Shown piece after piece: positions 1 through 11,333 of a stretch of 64,000 bases of DNA (the first letter of the stretch is position 1; each line of letters opens with the position of its first letter). The translations under genes and the position numbers were made by a program. The stretch is taken from contig CALNHX010002294.1 in the NCBI GenBank assembly GCA_940337035.1, forward strand, positions 1 to 64,000. The letters run 5' to 3'. The DNA is from Agriotes lineatus. Taxonomy: Eukaryota > Arthropoda > Insecta > Coleoptera > Elateridae. Below the pieces are notes generated by a model that was not told where the DNA came from, ran no database searches, and saw only the letters and a program-made list of their open reading frames with translations.

Positions 1-439
1 TGCAGAAGGCTGAGCTGGCGCCGCGCATTCAACAAAATACTTTCGATTTTATCTTTCCGCACCCACAGAATGCTTGATTTTTGCGCGCAAGCAAAATTTA
101 CAAATTTTGACTTTTCTACGTACGCATTTTCGTTCATTGCAAATTTAGTTTGTTGCTTCTGTGAAAATCCATTTTGTATTTTTTTCGTACAAAAATGTCC
201 TCGGATATGCCGAGTCACAACTTTGTAATGGTATTTGTCGCAAATGAACAGGCCGTGATCGAAACAATAATAAAACAATTCAGCAGGCTGTGTTTCACAT
301 AGAGGGATCAGAAAGAAACAAAAATAGGGACCGGCAAAAGCTTTTACCGGTCCCTGATGCCCGTTTTCCGATCTTGACCGGCAAAACGTTACTTTCTGGC
401 GAAAAAATTCTCCAGAAAGTGTATATTTTCTGGTCGGTC
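1..439. other. unassigned AT-rich sequence
   Basis: I see no gene, splice-consistent exon or recognisable element here. Two short reading frames around 290-540 lie on opposite strands, run into the foldback that follows, and resemble no family I know. Confidence 0.4.
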
Positions 440-594
440 GTGCAAAAAAATAGTATATTGTATGTTAAGAGCTGAAAGTGCATTCTTGCCGCTTGCGCAT
501 GAATATTGCTGGTTGAGACGAAGTCGAAACCAGCAATCATGCAAAAGCGGCAAGCGCACTTTTAGCTCGAAACATACATACTATTTTTTCGACA
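440..594. repeat. foldback element with hairpin tip
   Basis: Left arm around 451-492 (TAGTATATTGTATG, then gctgaaagtgc and cttgccgctt) pairs with the right arm around 547-590 (aagcggcaag, gcgcactttt, catacatactatttttt). The centre is itself a small palindrome containing GAGACGAAGTCGA, a tip also seen near 49010 and 58680. The outer ends show a GTCG..AAAAAATA-type boundary. No coding sequence. It is probably a non-autonomous DNA element. Confidence 0.6.
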
Positions 595-1177
595 ACTGAG
601 CAAAATTAATTGACAATCAAGTTAACATTACTCGCGCAGTCTATTAGACATGTGACGCGATTATTTCGACAAATGACGGGCGTTGTCAAGGAAACATTCG
701 GACGTGGCTACCTATTTTGTTCACGCGGAAACCCAAAACGCTCGGCGAGCGGCAAAATGATGAAAACGCACGCTCAGCGGCAAATGTCAACTTTCTGTTG
801 TCAAATGACAGTGAGAAAAATTTACTTTCGATGTCGGTCGTCGAAAAAAAAATTTACAGGCTAGCCAGTTAAGAAACATTTTCAAGGTGAATACAGTGAC
901 TTGATAAATTGATGTTTACAAATAATGAACAAATAATATTAGATTATATTAGAAGTGGGAGAAATGCATCATTATTTGCGAGTAAGAATTTTGAATCGCG
1001 AGTGCCCCAGCACGAGCGATACAATTTCTCACGAGCTTATAATAGCATTTAGCTCACGTGTGATATACTACGATTTATCTGGCAGTAGCAATTCTTGTGC
1101 CTAAATAGTTTGCGCCGTCAGAATATGTCGCGAAATAAATTTATAATTAGAGTCGCCTGTGATTCGTGATATACGTT
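595..1177. other. unassigned, with a weak hairpin at 955-1062
   Basis: No gene recognised. Around 955-1062 there is an imperfect hairpin (gggagaaatgc on the left, a degenerate partner around 1040) resembling the better-preserved hairpin at 48478-48612. Confidence 0.3.
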
Positions 1178-1325
1178 TGGCAGTACTGAAGTGTATTGTC
1201 AGTCTATGTCAAATTCGAGGTTCGTAGGTTAGGTTTTGTTTGTTATTTGACACAGACAGACGCAAAACTTAACCTGAAAATTACGAATTTGACATAGCTT
1301 GACAGTGTTACCAACAATACAGTAG
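1178..1325. repeat. palindromic core element, copy 1
   Basis: Inverted arms start with TGGCAGTACTGAAGTGTATT and end with the partner aacaatacagta. The inner core (about 1203-1300) contains ATGTCAAATTCGAGG, GTTAGGTTTTG, then CGCAAAACTTAACCTG and GAATTTGACATAG. The same core recurs near 22140, 29265, 48755, 58345, 59110 and, as a half copy, 53580. Confidence 0.75.
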
Positions 1326-1438
1326 TATAAATAATGAAAACTCACTAGTGAGTAAAACTTAATTTTAGTCACTGAAAACAGTTGTATAATGTATGGCAAT
1401 AAGTGCTACTGTAAGATAATAGTTATTTACCTAACAAG

Positions 1439-1534
1439 TTCGGGAAGTTAATTTTCCCGAATGAGCACTTTGTTTGCAGCACGACCGAAGGGAGTGCTGC
1501 ATGTAGTGCGAATTCGGGAAAATTCTTCCCGAAA
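1439..1534. repeat. short foldback
   Basis: GTTCGGGAAGTTAATTTTCC on the left pairs with GGGAAAATTCTTCCCGAA on the right. A secondary stem (gagcacttt..gcagcac / gtgctgc..agtgcg) lies inside, and the tip carries cgaccgaaggg. It belongs to the class of short GC-tipped hairpins scattered through the window. Confidence 0.6.
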
Positions 1535-3189
1535 GAGGTAGGTACAATGTTTTTTGTAACGAATAACTCAAAATATTTGAAAAAGTTAAAAAAATATTAT
1601 TTAGTGTTTTACAACTTTACTGAGTTGGCAGCACAAATTACTAAATTTTTATACGTATCCTAGCACCTGTTAGCTTTTGTTGACGTTTACAGCGCCCCTG
1701 GAACACACAATTGCCATAGTTTTTGTGGGAAAGTAAAAAACACCCCGGTGCGGGAAAAGTCATTTTCGGCGCATCGGGAATGACCGGGAAATATGAATTT
1801 TGAAATCATGAGTGCAAAAATGCCATTTTTCAATTCAAATCTGCCAGTATGCAGGCGTGCAAACCTTTGCAAAACAAAATACAGAATCCCTAGTAGAAAA
1901 ATTATATGCACATGCCAACTTCAAAAAGAATTATATGTTTTTGTGTTTAGTGAATGCCCTATACGCAATCTAACCCCACTGTAATATGGTTTTCGAGTAA
2001 TCGTTCATTTTATAAAGTAAAAACTACTGTACTAACTCTGAATGTCATCAAATAAATTAATTTGAGTCAACTGTTTTCAAGTCAAGGCAACTCATATTTA
2101 AAAAACATGAAAACTTTTGATTAATATTATTCAATAAAAATTAACAAAAATAATTTAATTTTTGATACCATTAGATGCGCAATAATTTTCTCTTTCGATT
2201 GATACCAAAACATTTTCTGTAGGTTGAGTTGGCGAGCAGGAATCCATAAAACTGTTAAAAACAATGTTAAATCCCATGTTCCAGTTTGAAAGTGGACACA
2301 CGGTATATAACCTCAAATAATCTGGTGTGAAATACAGTCACTTTATATAAACAGTCTGGCCCACAAAACAATAACTGTCTGGTCACTTATGACATAAGAC
2401 ATAATATGGCCGACTCCAGTAGCGGGTCAAAATCAGTGGCGGTGTTGGGGCTGGGAATTACATAACATACATAATCTGTAACCCCTTATACCGTTTGAAA
2501 ATGACTACTAGTTTAATTACATAAATGCTTAGTATAGGTAAGTAAATATATGACTAAATAGTAAAACAAACAATGTCATATCAATGAGATATTATAAATT
2601 TTATTTTTCGAATTTGCTGTCTTAACAAAGCCGTTACCGCATCCATTTTGAGTGCGGTCATGAACCATTACCAAACACGAAATCAACTTTTTTTCGGTTG
2701 GTGACATTACACGAATTGTCAGTGTGAGTTTAAGGTTATAGCCAATGACACTAATGACAATAAATTAACCGTAGCATTTTCGGCAAATTGCCGTATTTTT
2801 GGCGGAGAGCAGGAAATTACACTAATCCACTAATTTCACGTGTGAACGCTTGCGAAAAATGACATTTATGGTGAGTCTACTTGATTCAAATTTAAAATTT
2901 TAATAAATGTATGCTTTGCAATAAAACTGTTACCAACTGTTACAAAATTCCCTAAATTACCAAAATTGATTTTATTTGTAGTAAAACGGTATTTAACTTG
3001 CAAATTAGAAAAAAATGACATTAAAAACTCGTTTTATAAAACTGGACTCGTGTCGAAATACAAGTTTTATAAAACTCGTGTTTTAATATACTATTACAGT
3101 TAGTGCTCACATAAACAACAATAAATCTGCAGAACTTAAAGAGATCCTAAAACTAATAAAACAGTGGGTATCCTTTATCTAATAGACGT
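1535..3189. other. unassigned AT-rich region
   Basis: Scanned on both strands. There are a few short reading frames (for example 1687-1984) but no protein family, consistent splice sites or clear repeat boundary that I can support. Confidence 0.3.
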
Positions 3190-3252
3190 GTCTGTCTGGG
3201 ACGCAGTTTTGTCTGTCTGGGACGCCGTTTTGTCTGTCCGGGACGCTGTTTC
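3190..3252. repeat. 21-bp tandem repeat, three units
   Basis: Three consecutive 21-bp units of the form GTCTGTCTGGGACGCAGTTTT (given here as 3190-3210, 3211-3231, 3232-3252), differing by a few substitutions, with the last unit slightly degenerate. Confidence 0.8.
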
Positions 3253-3370
3253 AGCAGCCAAACCGTAAGAGATAGAGAAAAAAGTTATGAAAGTTATATG
3301 TTTGGAATGGTCATGTCAGGTCAGGAACCGAATTTCAGTCACGTCACACTTCCGGTTTTCGAGAAATCGC

Positions 3371-3614
3371 AAAAAAGGCCGTTTTTCAAATAGAACGCGT
3401 ATTAAATAAAAACTGTTTCAGCAGCCAAACGGAGCTGCGACCCTCTGCGCCTTAAAATGTCGATCGGTTAGGCAACCACTTTGACAGCTTCCAGACTGTT
3501 CCGATGCCTTCTGCGCCTTCAAACGTCGATCGGTTAGGCAACCACTTTGACACCTTCCAGGTCTGGGTACAGTTTTTATTTAATACGCGTTCTATTTGAA
3601 AAACGGTCTTTTTT
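3371..3614. repeat. foldback with internal tandem duplication
   Basis: A ~44-bp inverted repeat: the left arm at 3371-3416 includes CAAATAGAACGCGTATTAAA and its reverse complement is at 3570-3614, almost perfect. Between the arms a ~52-bp segment containing GTCGATCGGTTAGGCAACCA is present twice (about 3443-3494 and 3508-3560). No coding potential. Probably a MITE-like element. Confidence 0.75.
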
Positions 3615-4184
3615 GTTTTTTTAAATGAGACATTTGTCTCACTGGACTGCTAGTATAGTCTAATACTCTTATTTTTTTTATAACTTCTCACTAGATTTAG
3701 AACAGTACTTTGTTGTGTATTTTGCTTTGTCGTTTTTGTTTCTGCTATTTTTAAATGAACACCGAGAACTTTGTATATAATAAACTTTTCTAATGATGAA
3801 GAGTTGCAATATGTTTTACATCAACAATATGCCTTATATATATACAAAATGCTTTGATATTTACATTCTATTCTAATCGTTTATGTTATTCTAATATGCG
3901 CGGTTAACCTGTTTGACCACAAGCCCTGCTTTTTTATTTCTACAGAAGCTTTTCATCTTAATACCATGTTCAGAGCTATTTTTGCATTCAAATGCATAAG
4001 ACTCCATGCCTAAAATTTAAACGTTGATAAAATTAGTTTTTTGGACGTACTAAATAAAACTTTAAATCTGAGACTGAAGTCCAGGAAATGGTCACTGTTC
4101 ATACCAAATGAAGTTATTATCATTGAGAAGTGTCCAAATAAACCAACATAGTATTCGCAGAAGCAGATAAATGGTATAATAACC

Positions 4185-4635
4185 ATGGAAACAAGGTATG
4201 AACTCTACATTGGAGTATTTCAACTCTTACCAAAGACAGTAAACAATTCCACGATAAATCAAACTATCACTGTACCCCAACTTGAATTTGCTTGTTGTGA
4301 AGAAAGTTGCGCCGGACGCCTGAAAAGCAGTGGAACCTTTGAAACTCCATTTATCTTTTGATAATCTTAAAGATGCTACAGAACACCTCAATGAAATCAA
4401 GAGCACTCTTCATAACATGAAAAAACCTTTTGTGCAAAGACACATTTCATGGATTACTTTTTTAATATTAATTGTAGTTGTTTCATTAACATGTTGCTGT
4501 TGCAGAAGGTGCTGGCTTAAAAGAAAATGTAATAATGATGATTATCCAAAATGTATCAAAATTAATAATTTCTTGTCAACTTGTTTTAAAAAACTATGCG
4601 GAAGTCTATCAATCCATATCAAAATGGATACCTGA
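4185..4635 (+). pseudogene. Env-like membrane protein C-terminal remnant (LTR retroelement)
   Basis: Two overlapping plus-strand frames meet here. The first (4185-4361) holds a Cys-rich stretch with several N-x-T/S sites and ends at TGA. The second (4330-4635) runs on in another frame with an amphipathic helix-like segment, a single strongly hydrophobic membrane segment of about 20 residues (roughly residues 40-60 of that frame) and a Cys-rich, basic tail. This layout resembles the C-terminal anchor of Env proteins in insect LTR retroelements (errantivirus-like), but no fusion-protein signature is visible. The frame change and lack of flanking gag/pol mark it as a broken fragment. It could instead be an unrelated single-pass membrane protein. 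Confidence 0.35.
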
Positions 4636-4677
4636 CAACCAATTTTAGAAGCAAGTAACTTTACGGCAGAACTACAA

Positions 4678-5637
4678 CCTAAGGCCCTGAACACACGGGA
4701 TTACGCATCCGAGATTCGGTATGCGGGATACAGAATCTGAGTCTGTTCAGACACGGCGACTGAATCTCAGACGCGGGCCTTCAGTCACTTGCAGTGCCGT
4801 GCTGTTATGGACCTAGCATTGTTGTTCTTTGTTTCTGTCGAATTAGTCTAGATGTGTTGTATTTAAAGTCAGGGATGGGGCTCTACTAAGCTAATAAATT
4901 TTTCATTGTCAAATAATCTACGCTCCATGATCTTTGTATAGTAACGAACGCACTGATTATTCGATTTAAATGCAAGGTGAAGAAAATCTGCTACGCCTAT
5001 GATATGATAGCGCGTGTTGTGGCTCGCAAAAGTATGCGCGTCCAGGCCCTAGACACACGTGGATTCTGTATGCGAGATACGGAATCCCAGATACAGAAAA
5101 TACATGCGCCCAAATGGAGCTGTTCACACGGCATTCAGCGACGCATACAGTATCTGGCTGCAAATTTTCCTTATCTCTCCTTTTCGGCCGCCGGCAACAA
5201 ATTCTGTATCTCGGATACCGATTTACCATTGGAGCATATGGTGCATATGAGTCCACGTGTACCAGGGCCTGGACACGCCTACTTTTGCCAGCCAAAACAG
5301 ATGATATCATATCATAGGCGTAACAGATTTTCTTCAACTTCTATTTAAATAGAATAAGCAGGGCGTTCCTTACTATAACAACGATCATAGAGCGTACATT
5401 ATTTGACAATGAAAAATGTATTAGCTTAGTAGAGCCCAATCCCTGACTTTAAATACAGCACATCTAGACTAATTCGACAGAAACAAAGAATAACAATGCT
5501 AGGTCCATAACAGCACGGCACTGCAAGTGATTGAAGGCCCGCGTCTGAGATTCAGTCGCCGTGTCTGAACAGACTCAGATTCTGTATCCCGCATACCGAA
5601 TATCGGATACGGAATCCCGTGTGTTCAGGGCCTTAGG
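4678..5637. repeat. giant foldback element (~960 bp), PIF/Harbinger-like ends
   Basis: The ends CCTAAGGCCCTGAACACACG (left) and its reverse complement (right, up to 5637) define arms of several hundred bases that remain readable almost to the centre. Matched landmarks include gaatctcagacgcgggcctt, cttagtagag, gacaatgaaaaat and cgcctatgatatgat, each with its complement. GGCCCTG..ACAC termini next to TAA/TTA recall PIF/Harbinger elements, but no transposase is present. The reading frames on both strands near 4966-5348 are by-products of the symmetry. Confidence 0.75.
5045..5269. repeat. nested MITE at the centre of the giant foldback
   Basis: GGCCCTAGACACACGTGGA near 5045 pairs with the complement of CCACGTGTACCAGGGCC near 5253-5269. 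Inside, internal stems (gagatacggaatc / tctcggatacc) are visible. The ends resemble those of the surrounding 4678-5637 element, so this may be a related copy that landed at its symmetry point. Confidence 0.55.
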
Positions 5638-8291
5638 CAACACGTTGAACAAACCCAAGGTCCTCTTGAGCTACAGTTCATCTGGAAAATACCCGCTGCA
5701 TTTCTGTTTTTGTTGGGAGGTGTTATATCCTTGTACCACCTATGTATCACAATACCTCTACAATACTATTATAGTATTTAAGATATATTATTGTGATGTG
5801 CCCATTCAGTTAATGTAATATTAATTGATTTTTGTGGTAATTAATTGACTCCAGTTTCAAAGATTAGGGTTGTGTAATATAACTCCTCAGCATCACGTTG
5901 CAAGCTAAATTTGTAATAGCACAATAACCTTGTTATATATCTAGCCCCACTTGAGGTGACAATTTTGTAATATAACACTTTCTAGTAGTGTTATTACAAT
6001 TAATATTTAATTAAATATACCTTTTTACTATATATTAAAAAGAAACACCAGCAGGTATAGCTCCTTATGTACTTACCTTACTTCTTAATGAAATAAATAG
6101 AAATTGACGTATCTCATAAATCAATTTGACATTTTGAATTATGTCCTGTGATTATAGTTTTTTAATGCCTCGACTAGTCAGTTTACAAGCAATGGGATTC
6201 CTTGCTCCCAGCTGGATGGGTAAATGTGCAACTAACAACTTTTTATTGTAGTTAAAGACTGAATTACTTTAAAATATAATAATTTATTGACTTCGTGAAT
6301 CAAATACACTCTTCAGGTACTACACAAAATTAAATTCATACTTCAGTTTGTTAGTATCTCTTCAAAGTTTGATCTGACATTACAAAAATGAAATAGATAT
6401 TATCAAAATATTTTAATCAAATGTTTAAATATCCAAACTTGATTTAAATTACGATTCTAAACTAACCTAATTCAAAAATGCAAATTTCAAAATAATGACC
6501 GAAAATCGTCGAGTACCTACTCTAATCACTATCAACTTTAGAAAATTAATTATTCTAAATTAATTTCTAAATATGTATTTCCAATTGTTTTAATGATTTG
6601 CCGAACCAAACTTGCTGTATAACTTCATAATATTTCATAAGAAATGGGCACTAACCTTCTGATAGTATATCTTGTACGTGATTGTGTTATCCCAGCTCCT
6701 AACTGGATAAATGTTAGTCAGCAAACACCTTCCTGGGTTGTTCCCGACCAAATAAAAACTCGTTGTAGCTCGTTGAACCCCTTATTATGTGGATAGACAG
6801 TTCAACCGCATAGCACAACACTCACTTGCACTTTTTTACTGGCTTCGTAATACAATAGGTACCACTTTAAATGGCATCACACAAGCTTGAGTTCTAATTT
6901 TGAATAACGCTTGTGACTCACAGTCAAATTTGATCGTAAAGAGCACTATATTGCTATTACGTATCAAATCATCAATTATTATTCTTCACAATTAATGGGA
7001 ATTTAACCCTTAACGTGACTATCGCAGATTATCAATTCAAGTTATTTTTTACTACTTCATATGTAAACAACTCTGGTTGCCCTTTACAACTCCACCAATT
7101 AAAACATACAACTGTTACATCACATGATACCCATTGGATATTATTATTAAATTAAATTCATCATTTATACGGTATGTTGCATTACAATTGTTACATCTTG
7201 CCAATTTAATATTTTTATATGTAAAATTGCTTGACAGTATACTGGCTTTTTTAGAAATTGTTCTGATTTTTATTGACTGCAATCGTTCCTACACTGCTTA
7301 TTTAACCAATGGGATCACTTTGTACAGAATTTTTGAACTGATGGGAAAAACTCAAATGTCAAATTATGACGACCTAACCGCACATTTTACGTAGAAAAAT
7401 AAATCAAAGTTGGCTTAATTTTAAAACAATTAAGTCTGCTAGTATGTGACGATGCGTTTCCTAGGTGATACTACGCAAATAAACGCCACTTTAAAACAAA
7501 CCACTTAAGGAACTCTACCGGAAATAAAACTCGCCATAAGACATTACAGAAAATTCACCGTTTTAAATTTTGCGATGGATATTAGCCGTATACCGACACC
7601 CCAGCAAGTCCCACGATAAATGGGCCCCTTTATTCTTGGTTGTCCTGCCATTCAAGCCGCCTGCAACTCGCCAAATCGATGCATGTAGCTCGATTCTTGC
7701 TCACAGAGAGGGTTCCATTACAATGCACGATGAATGCTTCTACCCCAGGCTTCCAGGCGCTGGACCAGCTTAACTCGATGCCAAAAAATAAGCTTCGTCA
7801 AAGCCTGGCTTGATTACATTTTCGTATTCAAGTCAAGGTTAACGGTATTATTTTACAATTGCAAATTCAAACGATCACATTTATGGAATATTTATAAAAT
7901 AATATTTGAAATGCTTGAATTATTTTTAATTCCTATTATAATTGTATTGGCTTAATTATGTTCATCACAATATATATAACCTATAATATTTATAAATATT
8001 ATATTTATTTGAAATATTTAATTATATTCCTTAACATTCTTATTTGCCACTCCTTGGAATATGACCATACACGCGTGCGTAGAACGTGTTTTCCATGTTT
8101 ATTAGTTAGGCTTATTAAACAACACATCCGTTTGTCTGGGTATTAACATATGATCAACATGTTTATTGGACTTAGTATCAAAATCGTGCGTTTGTAAGCA
8201 AATGACAATCCCTTGTTTTTCCAAGCCTTGTTGTAGAAAATATAACGTCAATGATACTATCACTTATAATACTATAAGTAATCAACGTTAT
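5638..8291. other. unassigned, mostly AT-rich
   Basis: No recognised gene. Around 7570-7790 the base composition becomes more balanced (ccaagccgcctgcaactcg and neighbouring sequence), unlike its surroundings, suggesting a buried repeat fragment, but I cannot name it. Confidence 0.3.
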
Positions 8292-8422
8292 GTCGATTAC
8301 TTTTGGGGTAGTAGGTATCACGAAGGACCATTGCGTGTGAGTACAAATAGGATGAGTTGCGGAGCAACGAGTTCTATTGCACACGCAATGGGCATGAGTG
8401 ATACCACCCCAAAAATAGTCTA
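8292..8422. repeat. foldback hairpin
   Basis: GATTACTTTTGGGGTAGTAGG with ccattgcgtgtgag on the left pairs with cacacgcaatggg and gataccaccccaaaaatagt on the right. The tip is gttgcggagcaac. Long reading frames on both strands across 8166-8501 come from this symmetry and are not taken as genes. Confidence 0.65.
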
Positions 8423-8499
8423 CCCAACTTTGACTACGAATAGTATTCGGAGGACTATTCAGTGAACTAAACCCATTTTTCAAATTAGAAAGACTCAAC

Positions 8500-8660
8500 A
8501 TTTAGGGACGGTTTTTCAATTATCGTTTAAACTCAGTTCAGAGTTTAAACTCAGTTCAGAGTTTAAACCCAGTTCACATATATTGAGCCGTTTTTCAATA
8601 CTGGTTCAACCGGTGAACTGGGTTTGAGCGGCGTTCAAGTTAAACGGTCCAGAAGGCTGG
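8500..8660. repeat. repeat with three 18-bp units and inverted ends
   Basis: GTTTAAACTCAGTTCAGA occurs three times in tandem (about 8525-8577). The segment starts with acggtttttcaat and a related agccgtttttcaatactgg follows at about 8584, with ggtgaactgggttt in the reverse sense after it. It looks like a small palindromic MITE. Confidence 0.5.
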
Positions 8661-9179
8661 TTTAATCTCAGTTCGGCGACATTCGCATAACTCCGTACCT
8701 GCCGAAGCCATCATATAATATTTTGGTTTTGTTATTGTGCGCATTTCAATTTGAAGTTTAAACATAACCTGAAAGAAATAATTGTTTTTGTGTTGTCCAC
8801 CGAAAATTGTTATTAAAAGTGAATAATATGGAGAGTTTATTTGCAGTATTAAATAATAACGAAAACAAAGACGAGTTTTTCCCTAGGTTTCGACTTTCGA
8901 GTTCTTCTGTAGTAAAATTTGGTGCTCGTTTATTTGTATCAATTTTATTTTATTTATTTATTTATTTTATTTTCGTTGGCTATGAAATGCAAAATCTGAC
9001 GTTTTCATTGGTCTACTTTTGGCAGATGACAGGTGAACTGAATAGTCAAGAATTTCCTGTTTGGATGGTATAAATAGTGACAAACCTGATTATAAGTCAA
9101 GTCATTCTTGATCAGTCTTCAGAGGAGGTTATGCTGTTACTAACACTCCTGAAAAATACATTTTATTTCTAATTGAAAG
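8661..9179 (+). other. unassigned, small reading frame at 8828-9073
   Basis: A frame from the ATG at 8828 to 9073 gives an 81-residue protein with a hydrophobic middle segment and a tttatttattt run. It matches no family I know. The retroelement begins soon after, so this may be chance. Confidence 0.2.
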
Positions 9180-10885
9180 TGAAAAGATGAGAAAGCCATC
9201 CAGCTAACACACCAACAAGAATATGAGCAACAATTAAATGTAACTGAAGTAGAGATTACCACCGCCATTACGAAGCTAAAAAACGGGAAAGCACCTGAAG
9301 AAGATGAAATTCGTAGTGAACTATTAAAATATGGTGGCCAAGTACTAATAACCGAAATTCATAAATTTTTGTCATAAATCTATAACAGTACCAGTATTCA
9401 AAAAAGGCAAAAAATCGATCCTCCCAATTACCATAGAATAACACTATTAGACTCTATGATGAAACTATTCACAGCGGAACGAATAAGCACGACAACGCCT
9501 TTAAATGAAGAACAAGGCTTCAGAAAAAATAGACCGACAACTGATGCAATAATCATATGTAAAGCAAATTGCTGAAAAAGCAATAGGATATAATAGAATG
9601 GCCTATATTTGCTTTACTGACCTTTCGAAAACATTCAACAGAATAAAATGAATAGATGTTGTTGAAGGACTACGTGAAAAAAGAGTATCCGAAAGAATAA
9701 TAAGCATTATCCACAAATTAAACATGAATAACACCACGAGAATAAAAGCAACTAAATCAATAACAGAAGAAGTTGAAGTTCTCTGTTGAAAAAGACAAGG
9801 AGATAGTCTAAGCCCACTTTTGTTCTGCATTATAATGGACAAGATCATAGAAAAAGTAAAAGATATGAACCTCGGTTATCGCATGGGAAACCAAAGAGTC
9901 AGCATTGTATACTATGTAGATGATGCTGCCCTAATAACAGAATCGCAAGACAACTTGCAAAGACAATTAATAGCTATTTATGCAACAAGTGCTAAAAGTC
10001 GACATTTATGCACGAGACATGAAAATTATGAAACGAAGCCCAAGGCTGAGTTTCATAACATGTCTCGTGCATAAACTACTTTTATCTACGACCACTACTA
10101 AAAGTAGGCCTTTTAGCGCTAGCTTGTTTCACTAAAAGTAACGTTTTATAGTTTACCGTAGTTAAAGAAATCAGCTTTAACCACTTTAAACTATAAAACG
10201 TCACTTTTAGTGAAACAAGCTAGCGCTAAAAGGCCTACTTTTAGTAGTGGTCGTAGATAAAACAACTTAAAGAAATTGCAGAAAAGTACAGTATGCAGAT
10301 ATCTATCACTAAAACGAATTGTCTATGCATTGCCCAAGAACCTATCCTATGTAAGCTTATAGTTGATAACCAGCCAATAGAAAAAGTCATGTCATTTCCT
10401 TATCTAGGAACAACCATCTCAGTGTTTGGAAATCTAAAAGAAGAAATTCGCAACCAAGTACATAAAGCAGCCGCCATCTCCATGTGAGATATTATATGGC
10501 GGAATAAAAACATGTCGAACGAGGGTAAATCTAGAATTTATAAAACCTGTGTCAGATCCATTCTTACTTATGCTGCTAAAACTAGAGGCGATACATCGAT
10601 AACAAAGAGAGTATTAAGGGTATGTGAAATGAAAACCCTACGAACAATATGCGAGAAAACTTTATTAGACTATGTAACAAATGACGATATAAGATCAACA
10701 TGCCACATAGACGACATAATTGAATGGACAAGAAAACGACGAAGGATGTGGAATGAACATGTTAATCACATGACGGATGACAGACTAGCAAAAATAGTAA
10801 GGAATGGAAGACCAAATACGAAGAGACCATCCAGCAGACCACCCAAATGCTGGCGAGATAGCTGGCAGCCTACAACTAAAAAAAA
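9180..10885 (+). pseudogene. non-LTR retrotransposon reverse transcriptase, decayed and interrupted
   Basis: Plus-strand fragments of a LINE reverse transcriptase. Around 9240-9360 is the N-terminal RT helix with LKNGKAP; around 9515 EEQGFRKNRPT; around 9800-9960 the palm motif with YVDDAALITES (normally YADD), the conserved Asp pair still present. From 10263 to 10885 follows the RT thumb and C-terminal domain (FPYLGTTIS; RSILTYAAKT; a basic RTRKRRRMWNEH-like stretch). Numerous stops and frameshifts, including one near 10490, make it dead. A hairpin element (9970-10262) splits it between the palm and the thumb. No endonuclease domain remains. Clade not assigned. Confidence 0.85.
9970..10262. 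mobile_element. composite hairpin element inserted in the LINE
   Basis: Two modules lie side by side. Module P (about 9975-10075) is a stem with GCACGAGACATG, TTATGAAAC and tip aagcccaaggct. Module Q (10081-10260) has two nearly perfect ~75-bp arms, outermost TCTACGACCACTACTAAAAG and its complement. Both modules recur together at 60475-61005 in another arrangement. The element separates two adjoining pieces of the same reverse transcriptase, showing it is a later insertion. Confidence 0.8.
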
Positions 10886-11019
10886 ATAGATAATAATGAT
10901 ACTAATGAAACAGGTCTAAAACGTAGTTACCAGTCGAAGAAGAAAACGAATTGAAAGTTAGTAAGAGTATCTTGTAATTATTTTAAATAAAACAAAGTTA
11001 TGTGTTTGAAAAGTTTAAT

Positions 11020-11286
11020 CTTGTGAAACCATCGAGGCTCAACTCGTACACGATACTTGACTTAATAGTGGTATTAATACTAGATTAGTTATTACTTTCA
11101 ATATATCTAGGTGTATTGGCGTATACTTTTAAAGCTAGACTGCCGGAAATATTAACTGTTAACACGTTTTATGTCAGAAAAACTTTATTTTATTTTTTGT
11201 AGACAAAACTCTGTCATTTTTAAAAATCAAAAGGGACTACCTATGTTTTTCTAACAATATAAAATAATAACAATATATCCGCAACA
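11020..11286 (-). repeat. candidate 3' LTR of the BEL/Pao element
   Basis: Directly after the pol stop codon (minus strand) comes a purine-rich tract, AAGGCTGGGAGAA, followed by TGTTGCGGATATATTG, the usual polypurine-tract/LTR arrangement. The LTR would start at 11286. Its far end is not fixed because I cannot identify a second LTR for comparison. Confidence 0.4.
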
Positions 11287-11333
11287 TTCTCCCAGCCTTC
11301 AAAATAATGAAACGAAATTCCTTCAAACTCCCT

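Noticed and set aside
4966..5348. Two 123-residue frames on opposite strands with similar protein sequence
   Set aside because: They arise because the DNA is a palindrome; the similarity of the two proteins reflects the inverted repeat.
8166..8501. 99- and 107-residue frames on both strands
   Set aside because: Produced by the foldback at 8292-8422; no domain or splice support.
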